Below, in pieces: positions 45,770-53,980 of a stretch of DNA of 64,000 nucleotides. The stretch lies in contig CACYYG010000025.1 of assembly GCA_902778535.1 (NCBI GenBank), forward strand, positions 1-64,000, in the 5' to 3' direction. The notes under the pieces were generated by a model, which saw only the letters and a program-made list of their open reading frames with translations, was not told where the DNA came from and did not search any database. The DNA comes from an uncultured Prevotellaceae bacterium (lineage in GTDB: Bacteria > Bacteroidota > Bacteroidia > Bacteroidales > Bacteroidaceae). The stretch's first letter is position 1, and every line of letters begins with the position of its first letter. Made by a program: the position numbers and the translations under genes.

Positions 45770-46402
45770 ATGGATAAGATTATTCTTGGCATTGACCCCG
45801 GTACGAACATTATGGGTTACGGTGTGCTGAAAATTTCATCTGCCACCACGGTCAGCGGCAGACGAACCAACCAGCAGGCCACGATGGTGACCATGGGCAT
45901 TATCGACCTGCGCAAATTTGAAGACGCATACCTGAAACTGGGGCATATTTTCGAGCGCGTTACGGGCATCATTCAGTCGTACCTGCCCGATGAGATGGCC
46001 ATTGAGGCACCGTTCTTCGGCAAGAACGTACAGTCGATGCTGAAGCTGGGGCGGGCCCAGGGCGTGGCCATTGCCGCTGCCATTGAGCGCAGCGTTCCTA
46101 TCCATGAGTATGCTCCCATGAAAATCAAGATGGCCCTGACGGGCAACGGTAATGCTTCGAAGGAGCAGGTGGCCGGCATGTTGCAGCGCCTGCTGAAGAT
46201 TCCCCAGGACGAGATGGGCCGCTTTATGGATGCCACCGACGCCCTGGCCGCTGCCTACTGCCACTATCTGCAGATGGGACGCCCTGAGACCGATGCCCCG
46301 CACTATCGCGGATGGAAAGACTTTGTAAACAAGAACCAGCAGAAGCTATGGAAGCCACAGCAACCACAGGACAAGGAAGAATCATCGTCGTCTACGGACT
46401 GA
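45770..46402 (+). CDS. ruvC: Holliday junction resolvase RuvC
   Basis: A 210-aa endonuclease that resolves four-way DNA junctions with RuvAB. Catalytic acids: D9 (ILGIDPGT), E79 ([11 protein letters not shown]) and D154/D157 ([15 protein letters not shown]). It is ~20 aa longer than typical enterobacterial RuvC owing to an inserted loop ([13 protein letters not shown]) and a Lys/Gln/Ser tail, both usual in Bacteroidales. The near-leaderless mRNA comes from a consensus promoter. The 3' end overlaps the next gene by 55 nt. Confidence 0.95.
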   Translation: MDKIILGIDPGTNIMGYGVLKISSATTVSGRRTNQQATMVTMGIIDLRKFEDAYLKLGHIFERVTGIIQSYLPDEMAIEAPFFGKNVQSMLKLGRAQGVAIAAAIERSVPIHEYAPMKIKMALTGNGNASKEQVAGMLQRLLKIPQDEMGRFMDATDALAAAYCHYLQMGRPETDAPHYRGWKDFVNKNQQKLWKPQQPQDKEESSSSTD

Positions 46403-47643
46403 ACGCTACCGGCAAGACGCTGATGGCTGAGCGCATGCGCCGTGAGATGAAGAGCGACAGCGTGCGCTATGTGGCTTTCTGCGACACCTACGGCACGGCC
46501 ACTGACCGCAGCTACTACCTGCAACAGCGGTGGAACCAGCACGACATCGACGAGGAAACGCCCACAGTGGCTCAGTCGCTGGAACGCTCATTCCTTCTCT
46601 CAGGCCCCGACACTGCCGAGCGCCGCCAGTTGCAGCGGCACCTCTATAGCCTGATGGGCATGGAGCCTTTATCAGACAAGATTGTCATCGCCCTTTCCAG
46701 CGGTGAACTGCGCAAGATGCAGCTGGTGAAGACGCTTATGGCCAACCCCAGGACGCTCATCCTCGACAATCCTTTCATCGGCCTTGACATCGAGGCACGC
46801 ACCATGCTGTCAGAACAGCTGCAGCAGCTGCGTCAGCAGGGCATGACGCTCTATCTGCTCGTGGCAAGACCGAATGAGATACCGGAGTTTGCGGATGAGG
46901 TTAGAGGTGAGAGGTTAGAAGTGAGAGGTGAGAGATTACCTGCACAGACGGACATTTCTCACACCTCTCACCTCTCGCCCCTCACCTCAGAAATCGTCCT
47001 TCTCCGCGACGTCACCATCCGCTACGGCAACCGCACCATCCTCGACCGCTTGTCGTGGACCATCCGCCAAGGCGAGCACTGGGCTCTGCAAGGGCGCAAC
47101 GGCAGCGGCAAGTCAACGCTGCTCTCGCTCATCTGCGCCGACAACCCACAAAGCTACGCCTGCGACATTACACTCTTCGGCCACCAGCGCGGATCCGGCG
47201 AGAGCATCTGGGACATCAAGCGGCGCATCGGCTACGTGTCGCCTGAGTTGCACCGTTCCTACCAGCGCAACCTGCCTGCTCTGAGCATCGTGGCCAGCGG
47301 ACTGAAGGACACCGTCGGTCTCTATGCACGTGCCACCGACGAGGACAAACTGCAATGCCTGAAGTGGATGCAACGTTTTGGAATAGAACAGCTTGCACAG
47401 CGCGCGTTCACGCAACTCAGCAGCGGCGAGCAGCGTCTCATCCTGGTATGCCGCGCCTTCGTAAAGAATCCCGACCTGCTCATCCTCGACGAACCGATGC
47501 ACGGTCTCGACATGCCCCGCCAGCAGCTGGTGAAGGACATCATCAACGACTATTGCAGCGACCCGCAGAAGACGCTCATCATGGTGACCCACTATGATGA
47601 GGAGCTGCCCTCATGCATCAACCGACATCTAACTCTTACTTAG
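46348..47643 (+). CDS. Tandem ABC ATPase (PhrA/ModF-like)
   Basis: A 431-aa protein with two ATP-binding cassettes and no membrane domain. First: Walker A GLNATGKT, signature SSGELRK, Walker B LILDNP. Second: Walker [10 protein letters not shown], signature SSGEQRL, Walker B LILDEP. The organisation resembles ModF/PhrA ATPases of unclear role. The linker between the cassettes ([14 protein letters not shown]...[10 protein letters not shown]) is encoded by an inverted pair of heptamer arrays. I start at 46348; the longer frame from 46312 overlaps ruvC more. Confidence 0.85.
   Translation: MEATATTGQGRIIVVYGLNATGKTLMAERMRREMKSDSVRYVAFCDTYGTATDRSYYLQQRWNQHDIDEETPTVAQSLERSFLLSGPDTAERRQLQRHLYSLMGMEPLSDKIVIALSSGELRKMQLVKTLMANPRTLILDNPFIGLDIEARTMLSEQLQQLRQQGMTLYLLVARPNEIPEFADEVRGERLEVRGERLPAQTDISHTSHLSPLTSEIVLLRDVTIRYGNRTILDRLSWTIRQGEHWALQGRNGSGKSTLLSLICADNPQSYACDITLFGHQRGSGESIWDIKRRIGYVSPELHRSYQRNLPALSIVASGLKDTVGLYARATDEDKLQCLKWMQRFGIEQLAQRAFTQLSSGEQRLILVCRAFVKNPDLLILDEPMHGLDMPRQQLVKDIINDYCSDPQKTLIMVTHYDEELPSCINRHLTLT
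46897..46988. repeat. Inverted pair of heptamer arrays inside the ABC ATPase gene
   Basis: Left arm 46897-46938: six units of GAGGTTA/GAGGTGA type. Spacer of 19 nt. Right arm 46958-46988: four CTCTCAC-type units and a partial. The arms are complementary, so a long hairpin can form; all is translated as the inter-cassette linker. Confidence 0.8.
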
Positions 47644-47672
47644 TGATATGGAAAAAACAACTTGGGACGATT

Positions 47673-47781
47673 CGGAGGTACGGAGGTACGGGGGTACGGA
47701 GGTACGAGATTAGACCTTACGAAGAAAGCAGGCGTGCAAGCTATTCTCGTACCCCCGTACCTACGTACCTCCGTACCCCCG
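47673..47781. repeat. Inverted pair of 8-mer arrays, intergenic
   Basis: Left arm 47673-47707: CGGAGGTA x4 with one CGGGGGTA variant. Spacer 39 nt. Right arm 47747-47781 is its near complement. It fills most of the 181-nt gap between the ABC ATPase and serB; no gene is seen in the gap. Confidence 0.85.
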
Positions 47782-47824
47782 AAAATTACCGGCTTATTAT
47801 TTAACTCTTACTTAAAAACACGAT

Positions 47825-49066
47825 ATGCAAAACAACAACCGCGAAGAACAATTCCTGGTGCGCATCACCGGACAGGACCGTCCAGGGCTGACGGCTTCCG
47901 TCATGGGCATACTGGCTAAGTACGACGCCCAGATTCTCGACATCGGACAGGCCGACATCCACTCTACCCTATCGCTCGGCATCCTCGTACGCATGGAAGA
48001 GGCACACAGCGGACAGGTGATGAAGGAACTGCTGTTCAAGGCCACCGAGCTGGGTGTCAACATCGGCTTCTCGCCCATCAGCGACGACGAGTACGAGGAG
48101 TGGGTGGGCCATCAGGGAAAGAACCGCTACATCCTCATGGTGATGGGCCGCCAATTAGAGGCCCGCCAGATAGAGGCCGCCACACGCATCATTGCCGACC
48201 AGGGCTTCAACATCGACGCCATACGCCGCATGACAGGGCGCAAGAGCATCAAGAATCCAGCCAAGCACACCCGCGCCTGCATCGAGCTGTCGCTGCGTGG
48301 CGAGCCAGCCGACCGCCAGGAGATGCAGCGCCAGTTTCTGAAGCTCTCGGCAGAGATGGAGGTGGACTTCTCGTTCCAGAAGGACGACATGTTCCGCCGT
48401 ATGCGCCGCCTCATCTGCTTCGACATGGACTCTACGCTCATACAGACAGAGTGCATCGACGAGTTGGCCGAGCGTGCCGGCGTGGGTGCCAAGGTGAGAG
48501 CCATCACCGAGAGCGCCATGCGCGGCGAGATAGACTTCAAGGAGAGCTTTACCCGCAGGGTCTCACTGCTGAAAGGCCTCGACGTCAGCGTTATGCAGGA
48601 CATTGCCGAGCACCTGCCCATCACCGAGGGCACCGACCGCCTGATGACCATCCTCAAGCGCTGCGGCTACAAGATTGCCATCCTCTCGGGCGGTTTCACC
48701 TATTTCGGCGAGTACCTGCAGCGCCGCTACGGCATCGACTACGTCTATGCCAACGAACTGGAAGTGGACGAGAACGGCAAGCTGACGGGCCGCTATGTGG
48801 GCGACATCGTCGACGGCACCCGCAAGGCTGAGCTGCTGAAGCTCATCGCCCAGGTGGAGAAAGTCAACCTGGCACAGACCATCGCCGTGGGCGACGGCGC
48901 CAACGACCTGCCGATGATCAGCGAGGCCGGCCTCGGCATTGCCTTCCACGCCAAGCCCCGCGTCGTGGCCAACGCCAAGCAGAGCATCACCACCATCGGC
49001 CTCGACGGCGTGCTCTACTTCCTCGGCTTCAAGGACTCCTATTTGGGCGATCAGGGCAAGCTTTGA
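47825..49066 (+). CDS. serB: Phosphoserine phosphatase with two ACT domains
   Basis: A 413-aa enzyme for the last step of serine synthesis. Two N-terminal ACT-type regulatory domains (res ~8-85, VRITGQDRPGLTASVMGILA; ~95-180) and a C-terminal HAD phosphatase with nucleophile motif FDMDSTLIQTECIDELA (~res 199), motif II SGGF, motif III GDGANDLPM. SerB with an extended N-terminus is normal for Bacteroidales. No terminator was seen right after; a dispersed element begins 22 nt downstream. Confidence 0.95.
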   Translation: MQNNNREEQFLVRITGQDRPGLTASVMGILAKYDAQILDIGQADIHSTLSLGILVRMEEAHSGQVMKELLFKATELGVNIGFSPISDDEYEEWVGHQGKNRYILMVMGRQLEARQIEAATRIIADQGFNIDAIRRMTGRKSIKNPAKHTRACIELSLRGEPADRQEMQRQFLKLSAEMEVDFSFQKDDMFRRMRRLICFDMDSTLIQTECIDELAERAGVGAKVRAITESAMRGEIDFKESFTRRVSLLKGLDVSVMQDIAEHLPITEGTDRLMTILKRCGYKIAILSGGFTYFGEYLQRRYGIDYVYANELEVDENGKLTGRYVGDIVDGTRKAELLKLIAQVEKVNLAQTIAVGDGANDLPMISEAGLGIAFHAKPRVVANAKQSITTIGLDGVLYFLGFKDSYLGDQGKL

Positions 49067-49088
49067 TTTCACACCCGCAATGTTTCGC

Positions 49089-49493
49089 TTTTTTTTACAA
49101 AACAGGTAAAAAAACAGGGTTTTGCGAGCCTGAGAATGGCTCAGAATTCACGACAGGACAATTTGCTGAAAAAAACGCGAAAATGAGAGGGGTTGGCTAT
49201 TTTATTGATTGATAGCCGCTTAGCTCATATTCTTGTTTACTGGGAGCATCCTCGTTTTCAAAAAGGTATATCCCCATGAAAAAAAGTCAATGCCTTTTTT
49301 TCACGCGGAGCCTCTTTTTAAGCAAAAACAAGCCGTTCTGAGGTAAAAATAGCCCCATTTAGAGGCTGAAAAGCTGCACACAACCCATACATGTGTGCAG
49401 TTTTTGAGCATCAGTCATACTCATCCTATGACCGGTTGCCTCCAAAAAACGATGTTCCAGCTTCTATTTTGCAAATTTATTTTGTAAAAAAAA
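49089..49493. mobile_element. ~405-bp MITE-like or RNA-bearing element, copy 1
   Basis: Ends are the 14-bp perfect inverted repeat TTTTTTTTACAAAA / TTTTGTAAAAAAAA (49089-49102, 49480-49493). A second copy at 61455-61850 is in reverse orientation. A 78-nt block (49242-49319) is identical between copies. Inside, CTGCACAC/GTGTGCAG forms a hairpin. No intact protein: the longest shared frame has a stop here. Confidence 0.75.
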
Positions 49494-49609
49494 CGGAATC
49501 AAATTTCTTTACAAATCTTCAACCAAATCGCCAGTTTTTTAAAACGTACAAATATACAACGGCAGCATCAAGAAGGTGATGGTGAAGTAACATCCATCAT
49601 ATCAATCAT

Positions 49610-49646
49610 AAGAGCGGACGAACCGACAAACGATTCATCCGCTCTT
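49610..49646. terminator. Hairpin upstream of the toxin-antitoxin operon
   Basis: AAGAGCGGA pairs with ATCCGCTCTT (49637-49646) across a 17-nt loop. It probably ends transcription entering from the left. Confidence 0.5.
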
Positions 49647-49706
49647 GATTCAGGTATCTGGTTCTAACTACGAAAACTGATAAATGAACGTTTTTCTTCC
49701 AAAAGA

Positions 49707-49738
49707 TTTGGAGATACGGAATAAATATATTACTTTTG
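49707..49738 (+). promoter_or_regulatory. Promoter of the toxin-antitoxin operon
   Basis: TTTG (49707-49710), 20 nt, TACTTTTG (49731-49738), 4 nt before the ATG. Confidence 0.75.
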
Positions 49739-49742
49739 CAGT

Positions 49743-50087
49743 ATGAATGAAGATATAAGGGAAACTATCCATTCCTTGGAATACGATGAATACTATGCCG
49801 GTCTTGATGAAAAGACAAAGGTGAAGTATGACTACGTGGAGATGGTAATAAAGACCCAATATGTGGTTAATAAGAAGTTCGTCAAGAACCTCGAAGGGAC
49901 GGAATTTTATGAGGCGCGGGTCTCCGTGGGGAATAACGAACATCGTACAATCATTTTCGCAATTGAGTCCCTTTCGTTTATGGAGAGTAAGCGTGTGCTT
50001 TTCTTAAACTCGTTTCTGAAGAAGGACACCAAACAGTATAAAAGAGAGATAGAAACTGCCCGACACATTTTGAAAAAATATATGTAG
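49743..50087 (+). CDS. RelE/HigB-like toxin
   Basis: A 114-aa protein of the RelE/ParE superfamily (HigB/Gp49-like): TQYVVNKKFVKNLEGTEFYE, ARVSVGNNEHRTIIFAIE, and a C-terminal VLFLNSFLKKDTKQYKREIE. Such toxins cut mRNA at the ribosome. It precedes the antitoxin, as in higBA. The mRNA from the promoter at 49707 would be nearly leaderless. The region's AT content is higher than its neighbours', hinting at acquisition. Confidence 0.8.
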   Translation: MNEDIRETIHSLEYDEYYAGLDEKTKVKYDYVEMVIKTQYVVNKKFVKNLEGTEFYEARVSVGNNEHRTIIFAIESLSFMESKRVLFLNSFLKKDTKQYKREIETARHILKKYM

Positions 50088-50099
50088 GAGGATAAGAAT

Positions 50100-50411
50100 A
50101 TGATTAAGCTTGATGAAAAGAAATTGAACCAACTGAAAACAGGATCACAGCATTTTGAAGAGAAATATGGACCTGAAGGTTCTCCCTCTCGAGTGGAATT
50201 CGAAGCCAAGGCCAAAGCCTGGTACTATGCCGAGCTACTGCGTGATGAACGTAAGCGGCAAAAACTGACGCAACAGCAATTGGGTGAGCGCATTGGCAAG
50301 AAGCGCGAATATATCTCCTCACTTGAGAAGGGACAAACGGATATGCAACTTAGTACCTTCATGCTCATTGCCAATGCTCTGGGTTTGAGATTCTCTTTAG
50401 TCGTAGGATAA
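50100..50411 (+). CDS. HigA-like XRE antitoxin
   Basis: A 103-aa protein with an N-terminal toxin-binding part (LNQLKTGSQHFEEKYGPEGS) and a helix-turn-helix at ~45-100 (LRDERKRQKLTQQQLGERIG, then KKREYISSLEKGQ). It neutralises the preceding toxin and probably represses the operon. 12 nt after the toxin stop. Confidence 0.82.
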   Translation: MIKLDEKKLNQLKTGSQHFEEKYGPEGSPSRVEFEAKAKAWYYAELLRDERKRQKLTQQQLGERIGKKREYISSLEKGQTDMQLSTFMLIANALGLRFSLVVG

Positions 50412-50480
50412 CACGGGGTCATTTTAAAGTCGACTCGTAACTTTAACGCCACAATTGCACGATAATTGCTGAAAAAGTTG

Positions 50481-50488
50481 TAATTTTG
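50481..50488 (+). promoter_or_regulatory. Promoter -7 box of the pantothenate kinase gene
   Basis: TAATTTTG 22 nt before the ATG; no good -33 element at 19-20 nt. Confidence 0.45.
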
Positions 50489-50510
50489 CCCCGCAATAAC
50501 AAAAAAGAAA

Positions 50511-51329
50511 ATGGGAATCATCATAGGAATAGACGTGGGCATCTCTACCACGAAGATCGTGGGCCTGCGCGACGGAAAGCCGCAAGGCCCTATCCGCATC
50601 AACGCCGCCGACCCCATCACCTCGCTCTACGGGGCCTTCGGCAAGTATCTGCACGACAACAACATCGAGCTCAGCGACGTAGAGCACGTCATGCTGACCG
50701 GCGTGGGCGCAGCCTACGTGAAGGGCGATGTCTACGGCGTGGCCACGAGCCGCTGCGACGAGTTCATTGCCGATGCCTTGGGAGCACGATATGAGAGTCA
50801 CATCGACCACGCTATCGTCATATCGATGGGCACCGGCACCAGCTTTGTGATGTGCAACGGCGACATCATCCAGCACATCGGCGGCATCGGCATCGGCGGA
50901 GGTACCTTGCAAGGCCTGTCGCGCATCATGCTGAACACCAGCGACATTAAGCAGGTATCGGCGCTGGCCATGCAGGGCGACATCAGCCATATCAACCTGC
51001 TCATCGGCGACATCTCGGCACAGCCGCTGCCCGGCCTGCCTATGGAGGCAACGGCCAGCATCTTCGCCCGTGCAAAGAACGATGCGGCAAAGGAGGACAT
51101 TGCCATCGGCATCATCTATATGGTATTGCAGTCGATAGGCTCAGCCGCTGTGTTGGCTGCCCAAGGCACGGGCTGCCGCGACATGGTGCTCATCGGCAAC
51201 CTCTCTCTCCTTCCCCAATGCAAAGAGATTTTCCCGCCGTTAGAGAAACTCTACAACGTGCGTTTCCACACTCCCAAATACTCGGAATACTGCACGGCCA
51301 TCGGTGCTGCTCTGGCATATAAACGCTGA
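50511..51329 (+). CDS. coaW: Type II pantothenate kinase
   Basis: A 272-aa ASKHA-fold kinase phosphorylating pantothenate, the first step of CoA synthesis. Phosphate-1 motif IGIDVGISTTKIVG; phosphate-2 region AIVISMGTGTSFVMC; IGIGGGTLQGLSRI; final YSEYCTAIGAALAYKR. Type II enzymes are common in Bacteroidales and staphylococci. Full length; a bidirectional terminator follows. Confidence 0.88.
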   Translation: MGIIIGIDVGISTTKIVGLRDGKPQGPIRINAADPITSLYGAFGKYLHDNNIELSDVEHVMLTGVGAAYVKGDVYGVATSRCDEFIADALGARYESHIDHAIVISMGTGTSFVMCNGDIIQHIGGIGIGGGTLQGLSRIMLNTSDIKQVSALAMQGDISHINLLIGDISAQPLPGLPMEATASIFARAKNDAAKEDIAIGIIYMVLQSIGSAAVLAAQGTGCRDMVLIGNLSLLPQCKEIFPPLEKLYNVRFHTPKYSEYCTAIGAALAYKR

Positions 51330-51341
51330 ATACTGAACATT

Positions 51342-51385
51342 GAAGTGAACCCCGAAAGTTCTTGGCAACTTTCGGGGTTCACTTC
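51342..51385. terminator. Bidirectional terminator (19-bp stem)
   Basis: GAAGTGAACCCCGAAAGTT (51342-51360), loop CTTGGC, and the exact complement 51367-51385. Between the convergent kinase and GH3 genes; little U-tract on either side. Confidence 0.75.
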
Positions 51386-51403
51386 GTTCAAGAGCTATTG
51401 CAT

Positions 51404-53947
51404 TTACTTGAGGTCTATAAGGACTTTCTGCAAGTCTTTGTCGGCGCTGCTGGTGCCCACCATCAGCTCATACTGGCCGGGCAGGACGCGCATAGTATTG
51501 GTAGCGGCATCCCACGTCTCGAAACGCTCACGGGGAAGGTCGATGCTGACGGTGCTGCTCTGACCGGGCTTCAGCGTGACACGCTGATAGGCGCGAAGAG
51601 TCTTGAGCGGGCCATCGGTATCGGCGGGACGACGCAGGTAGACCTGCACGGTCTCAGTACCCTCGCGGCGGCCGGTGTTCTTCACATTGCAGGTCACGAC
51701 GGCAGAACCTTCGTGCACACTATAGGCGGGACTGCTGAGAGTGAAAGTGGTGTAGCTGAGGCCATGACCGAAGGGGAAGAGGGGCTCGCCCTGGAAATAG
51801 CGATAGGTGCGGTTGCGCATACGGTAGTCGAGGAAGTCGGGCAACTGGCTGTCATCCTTGTAGAACGTGACGGGCAGCTTGCCACTGGGGTTGACGCGGC
51901 CTGTGAGGACTTCGGCCAGCGCCTGTCCGCCCTGCTCACCGCCGTACCACCACTGGAGGATAGCGTCGCAGGTTTCGGTCTCAGGCGTGAGGGCTACGGC
52001 GCCGCCGGAGCAGTTGACGAAGACGACTCGCTTACCGGCATCGTGCAGCAGTCGGAGCATGTCGCGCTGCACCTGAGGCAGCTCTATGCTGGTACGGTCG
52101 CCACCCTTGAAACCAGGGTCGCTGACGCGCATCTGCTCACCCTCGACACGGGGCGATATACCACCCACGAAGACGACAGTCTTGGCATTGCCTATCTGCG
52201 CTAACAGCTGCTCACGAGTGGGCGTATAGTTGCGGCGAATGTCAAACTGCATGATAGCCATACCCGTCTCCTGCACATACTCGATGACGATGTTGTATTG
52301 CTTGCCAGCCTGCACCTTGAAGTTGTGAGTAGCCTCGTAGATGCGGTCGCGTGAACGCCAGTTGTTGATGACGGTGTCGCCGTCGAGCATGACACGCACC
52401 CTGTCGTCAGCACCGACGAAGAGCTGCAGCTGCTCGTCATTTGCGGCACTAAAAGTGCCTTCGTAGCGGGCAGAGAAATGCTCAAGCCCGACGCCGGGAG
52501 CAAAGACGGTGGCGCCACCGTTGCTCAGCATGATGGACTCTTTATAGGTGGCAGTAGCGGCAGGATTGCCCTCCATATTCTCGTTGTTCCAATAGGTAGC
52601 GGTCATACTGCCAAAGCGACTCTCGCTGACCTCGCTGCGGGTGAGGCCGCAGCCAGGAATGTACTTCACGTTGCGTCCAAAAAGTCTGCGCAAGCCCTGC
52701 AGGGCAGTAATGGTCTGGGTGGGATAGCCAGAATAGTTGCCCCATTGCATCACAGAGTCATTAGCATTGGGACCCATGACTACGATGTCTTTCTGTTTCA
52801 GAGGCAAGATGCCGTCATTCTTCAGCAGGACAATGCCTTCGCGGGCTATCTGCAAAGCCAATTGCTTGTGTTCTTTCGATGCGACGACACTCTCGGGAAT
52901 CTTCGTCCAGGGCACCATGTCGTCGGGATCGAAATCGCCAAGCCTGAAGCGAGCCATCAGCAAGCGGCGCAAGCTGGTGTCAATTTCTTTCTCGCTGATC
53001 CAGCCCTCACTGACGGCTTTTGGCAGGAAACGGTACAGACTGCCACACTCCACGTCGGTGCCGGCTCTCACGCCGATGGCAGCAGCCTGCTCGCGCAGCT
53101 CCACCACATTGTGATAGTCGGGCAGGAAGTCGTTAATGGCGCCGCAGTCGCTGGTGATAAGTCCCTTGAAGCCCCATTCGTCGCGCAAGATCTGCTGCTC
53201 GTATCGGCTCTGTGCGCAGCAGGGCTCACCGTCGATGCGCTGGTAGGCACACATCACCTCCTCCACCTTGGCATCTTGTACCAAAGCCTTGAAGGCGGGC
53301 ATGTAGGTCTCCCAAAGGTCACGCTCGGGCAGATCCTCCACGTTGAACGTGTGGCGATTCCACTCAGGACCGCTGTGCACAGCATAGTGCTTGGCGCAGG
53401 CCAGCAGCTTGCGGTATTTGGCATCGTCGGGACCTTGCAAGCCACGCACCACAGCAGTACCCATCTGTGTGGTGAGGAAAGGGTCTTCGCCGTAGGTCTC
53501 CTGGCCGCGCCCCCAGCGTGGATCGCGGTAGATATTGATGTTCGGTGTCCAGAACGACAAGCTCTGATAGCGCTTAATGGTTCCTGAACGCTTGGCCTGC
53601 TGGGCTTTTACTCGTGCCTCGTCACTGACAGCATCAAACACCTGCTGCACCAAGGCCTCGTCCCATGAGGAAGCCATCGACATCGTGATAGGGAAAACGG
53701 TGGCAAAGCCGTTGCGCCCTACCCCATGCAGAGCCTCGCTCCACCACTCAAACTGCGGAATACCGAGTCGCTCGATGGCCGGCGATGCGTTCATCATCAG
53801 CTTTGCCTTCTCCTCTACGGTAAGGCGCTGCAACAAGTCGTCGGCGCGTTGCTCTGCGCTGAGCGATGTGTTCTGATATGGCAGCTGCTGGGCTTTGGCG
53901 CCCAGCATTGCTGCCAATGTCAATGAAATCAAAAGAATCTTTTTCAT
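51404..53947 (-). CDS. GH3 beta-glycosidase (xylosidase-like) with PA14 insert
   Basis: An 847-aa secreted enzyme: signal peptide MKKILLISLTLAAMLGAKAQ, GH3 N-domain (EWWSEALHGVGRNG, SFWTPNINIYRDPRWGRGQE, CAKHYAVHSGPEWNRH), nucleophile D267 in LITSDCGAI, a PA14-like insert (res ~430-560, SARYEGTFSAANDEQLQLFV) and a C-terminal Fn3-like domain. The SDCGAI form is typical of beta-xylosidases rather than glucosidases, and PA14-bearing GH3 xylosidases are known in Prevotella. It follows the PL11 gene by 33 nt, suggesting a pectin/hemicellulose operon. Confidence 0.88.
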   Translation of the reverse strand: MKKILLISLTLAAMLGAKAQQLPYQNTSLSAEQRADDLLQRLTVEEKAKLMMNASPAIERLGIPQFEWWSEALHGVGRNGFATVFPITMSMASSWDEALVQQVFDAVSDEARVKAQQAKRSGTIKRYQSLSFWTPNINIYRDPRWGRGQETYGEDPFLTTQMGTAVVRGLQGPDDAKYRKLLACAKHYAVHSGPEWNRHTFNVEDLPERDLWETYMPAFKALVQDAKVEEVMCAYQRIDGEPCCAQSRYEQQILRDEWGFKGLITSDCGAINDFLPDYHNVVELREQAAAIGVRAGTDVECGSLYRFLPKAVSEGWISEKEIDTSLRRLLMARFRLGDFDPDDMVPWTKIPESVVASKEHKQLALQIAREGIVLLKNDGILPLKQKDIVVMGPNANDSVMQWGNYSGYPTQTITALQGLRRLFGRNVKYIPGCGLTRSEVSESRFGSMTATYWNNENMEGNPAATATYKESIMLSNGGATVFAPGVGLEHFSARYEGTFSAANDEQLQLFVGADDRVRVMLDGDTVINNWRSRDRIYEATHNFKVQAGKQYNIVIEYVQETGMAIMQFDIRRNYTPTREQLLAQIGNAKTVVFVGGISPRVEGEQMRVSDPGFKGGDRTSIELPQVQRDMLRLLHDAGKRVVFVNCSGGAVALTPETETCDAILQWWYGGEQGGQALAEVLTGRVNPSGKLPVTFYKDDSQLPDFLDYRMRNRTYRYFQGEPLFPFGHGLSYTTFTLSSPAYSVHEGSAVVTCNVKNTGRREGTETVQVYLRRPADTDGPLKTLRAYQRVTLKPGQSSTVSIDLPRERFETWDAATNTMRVLPGQYELMVGTSSADKDLQKVLIDLK

Positions 53948-53980
53948 AGTCTCTGTTTTTATGTTGTTGGTAACCATTTG

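Noticed and set aside
49391..49579. 62-aa ORF in the other element copy
   Set aside because: Not open in the other copy; AT-rich and runs past the element end.
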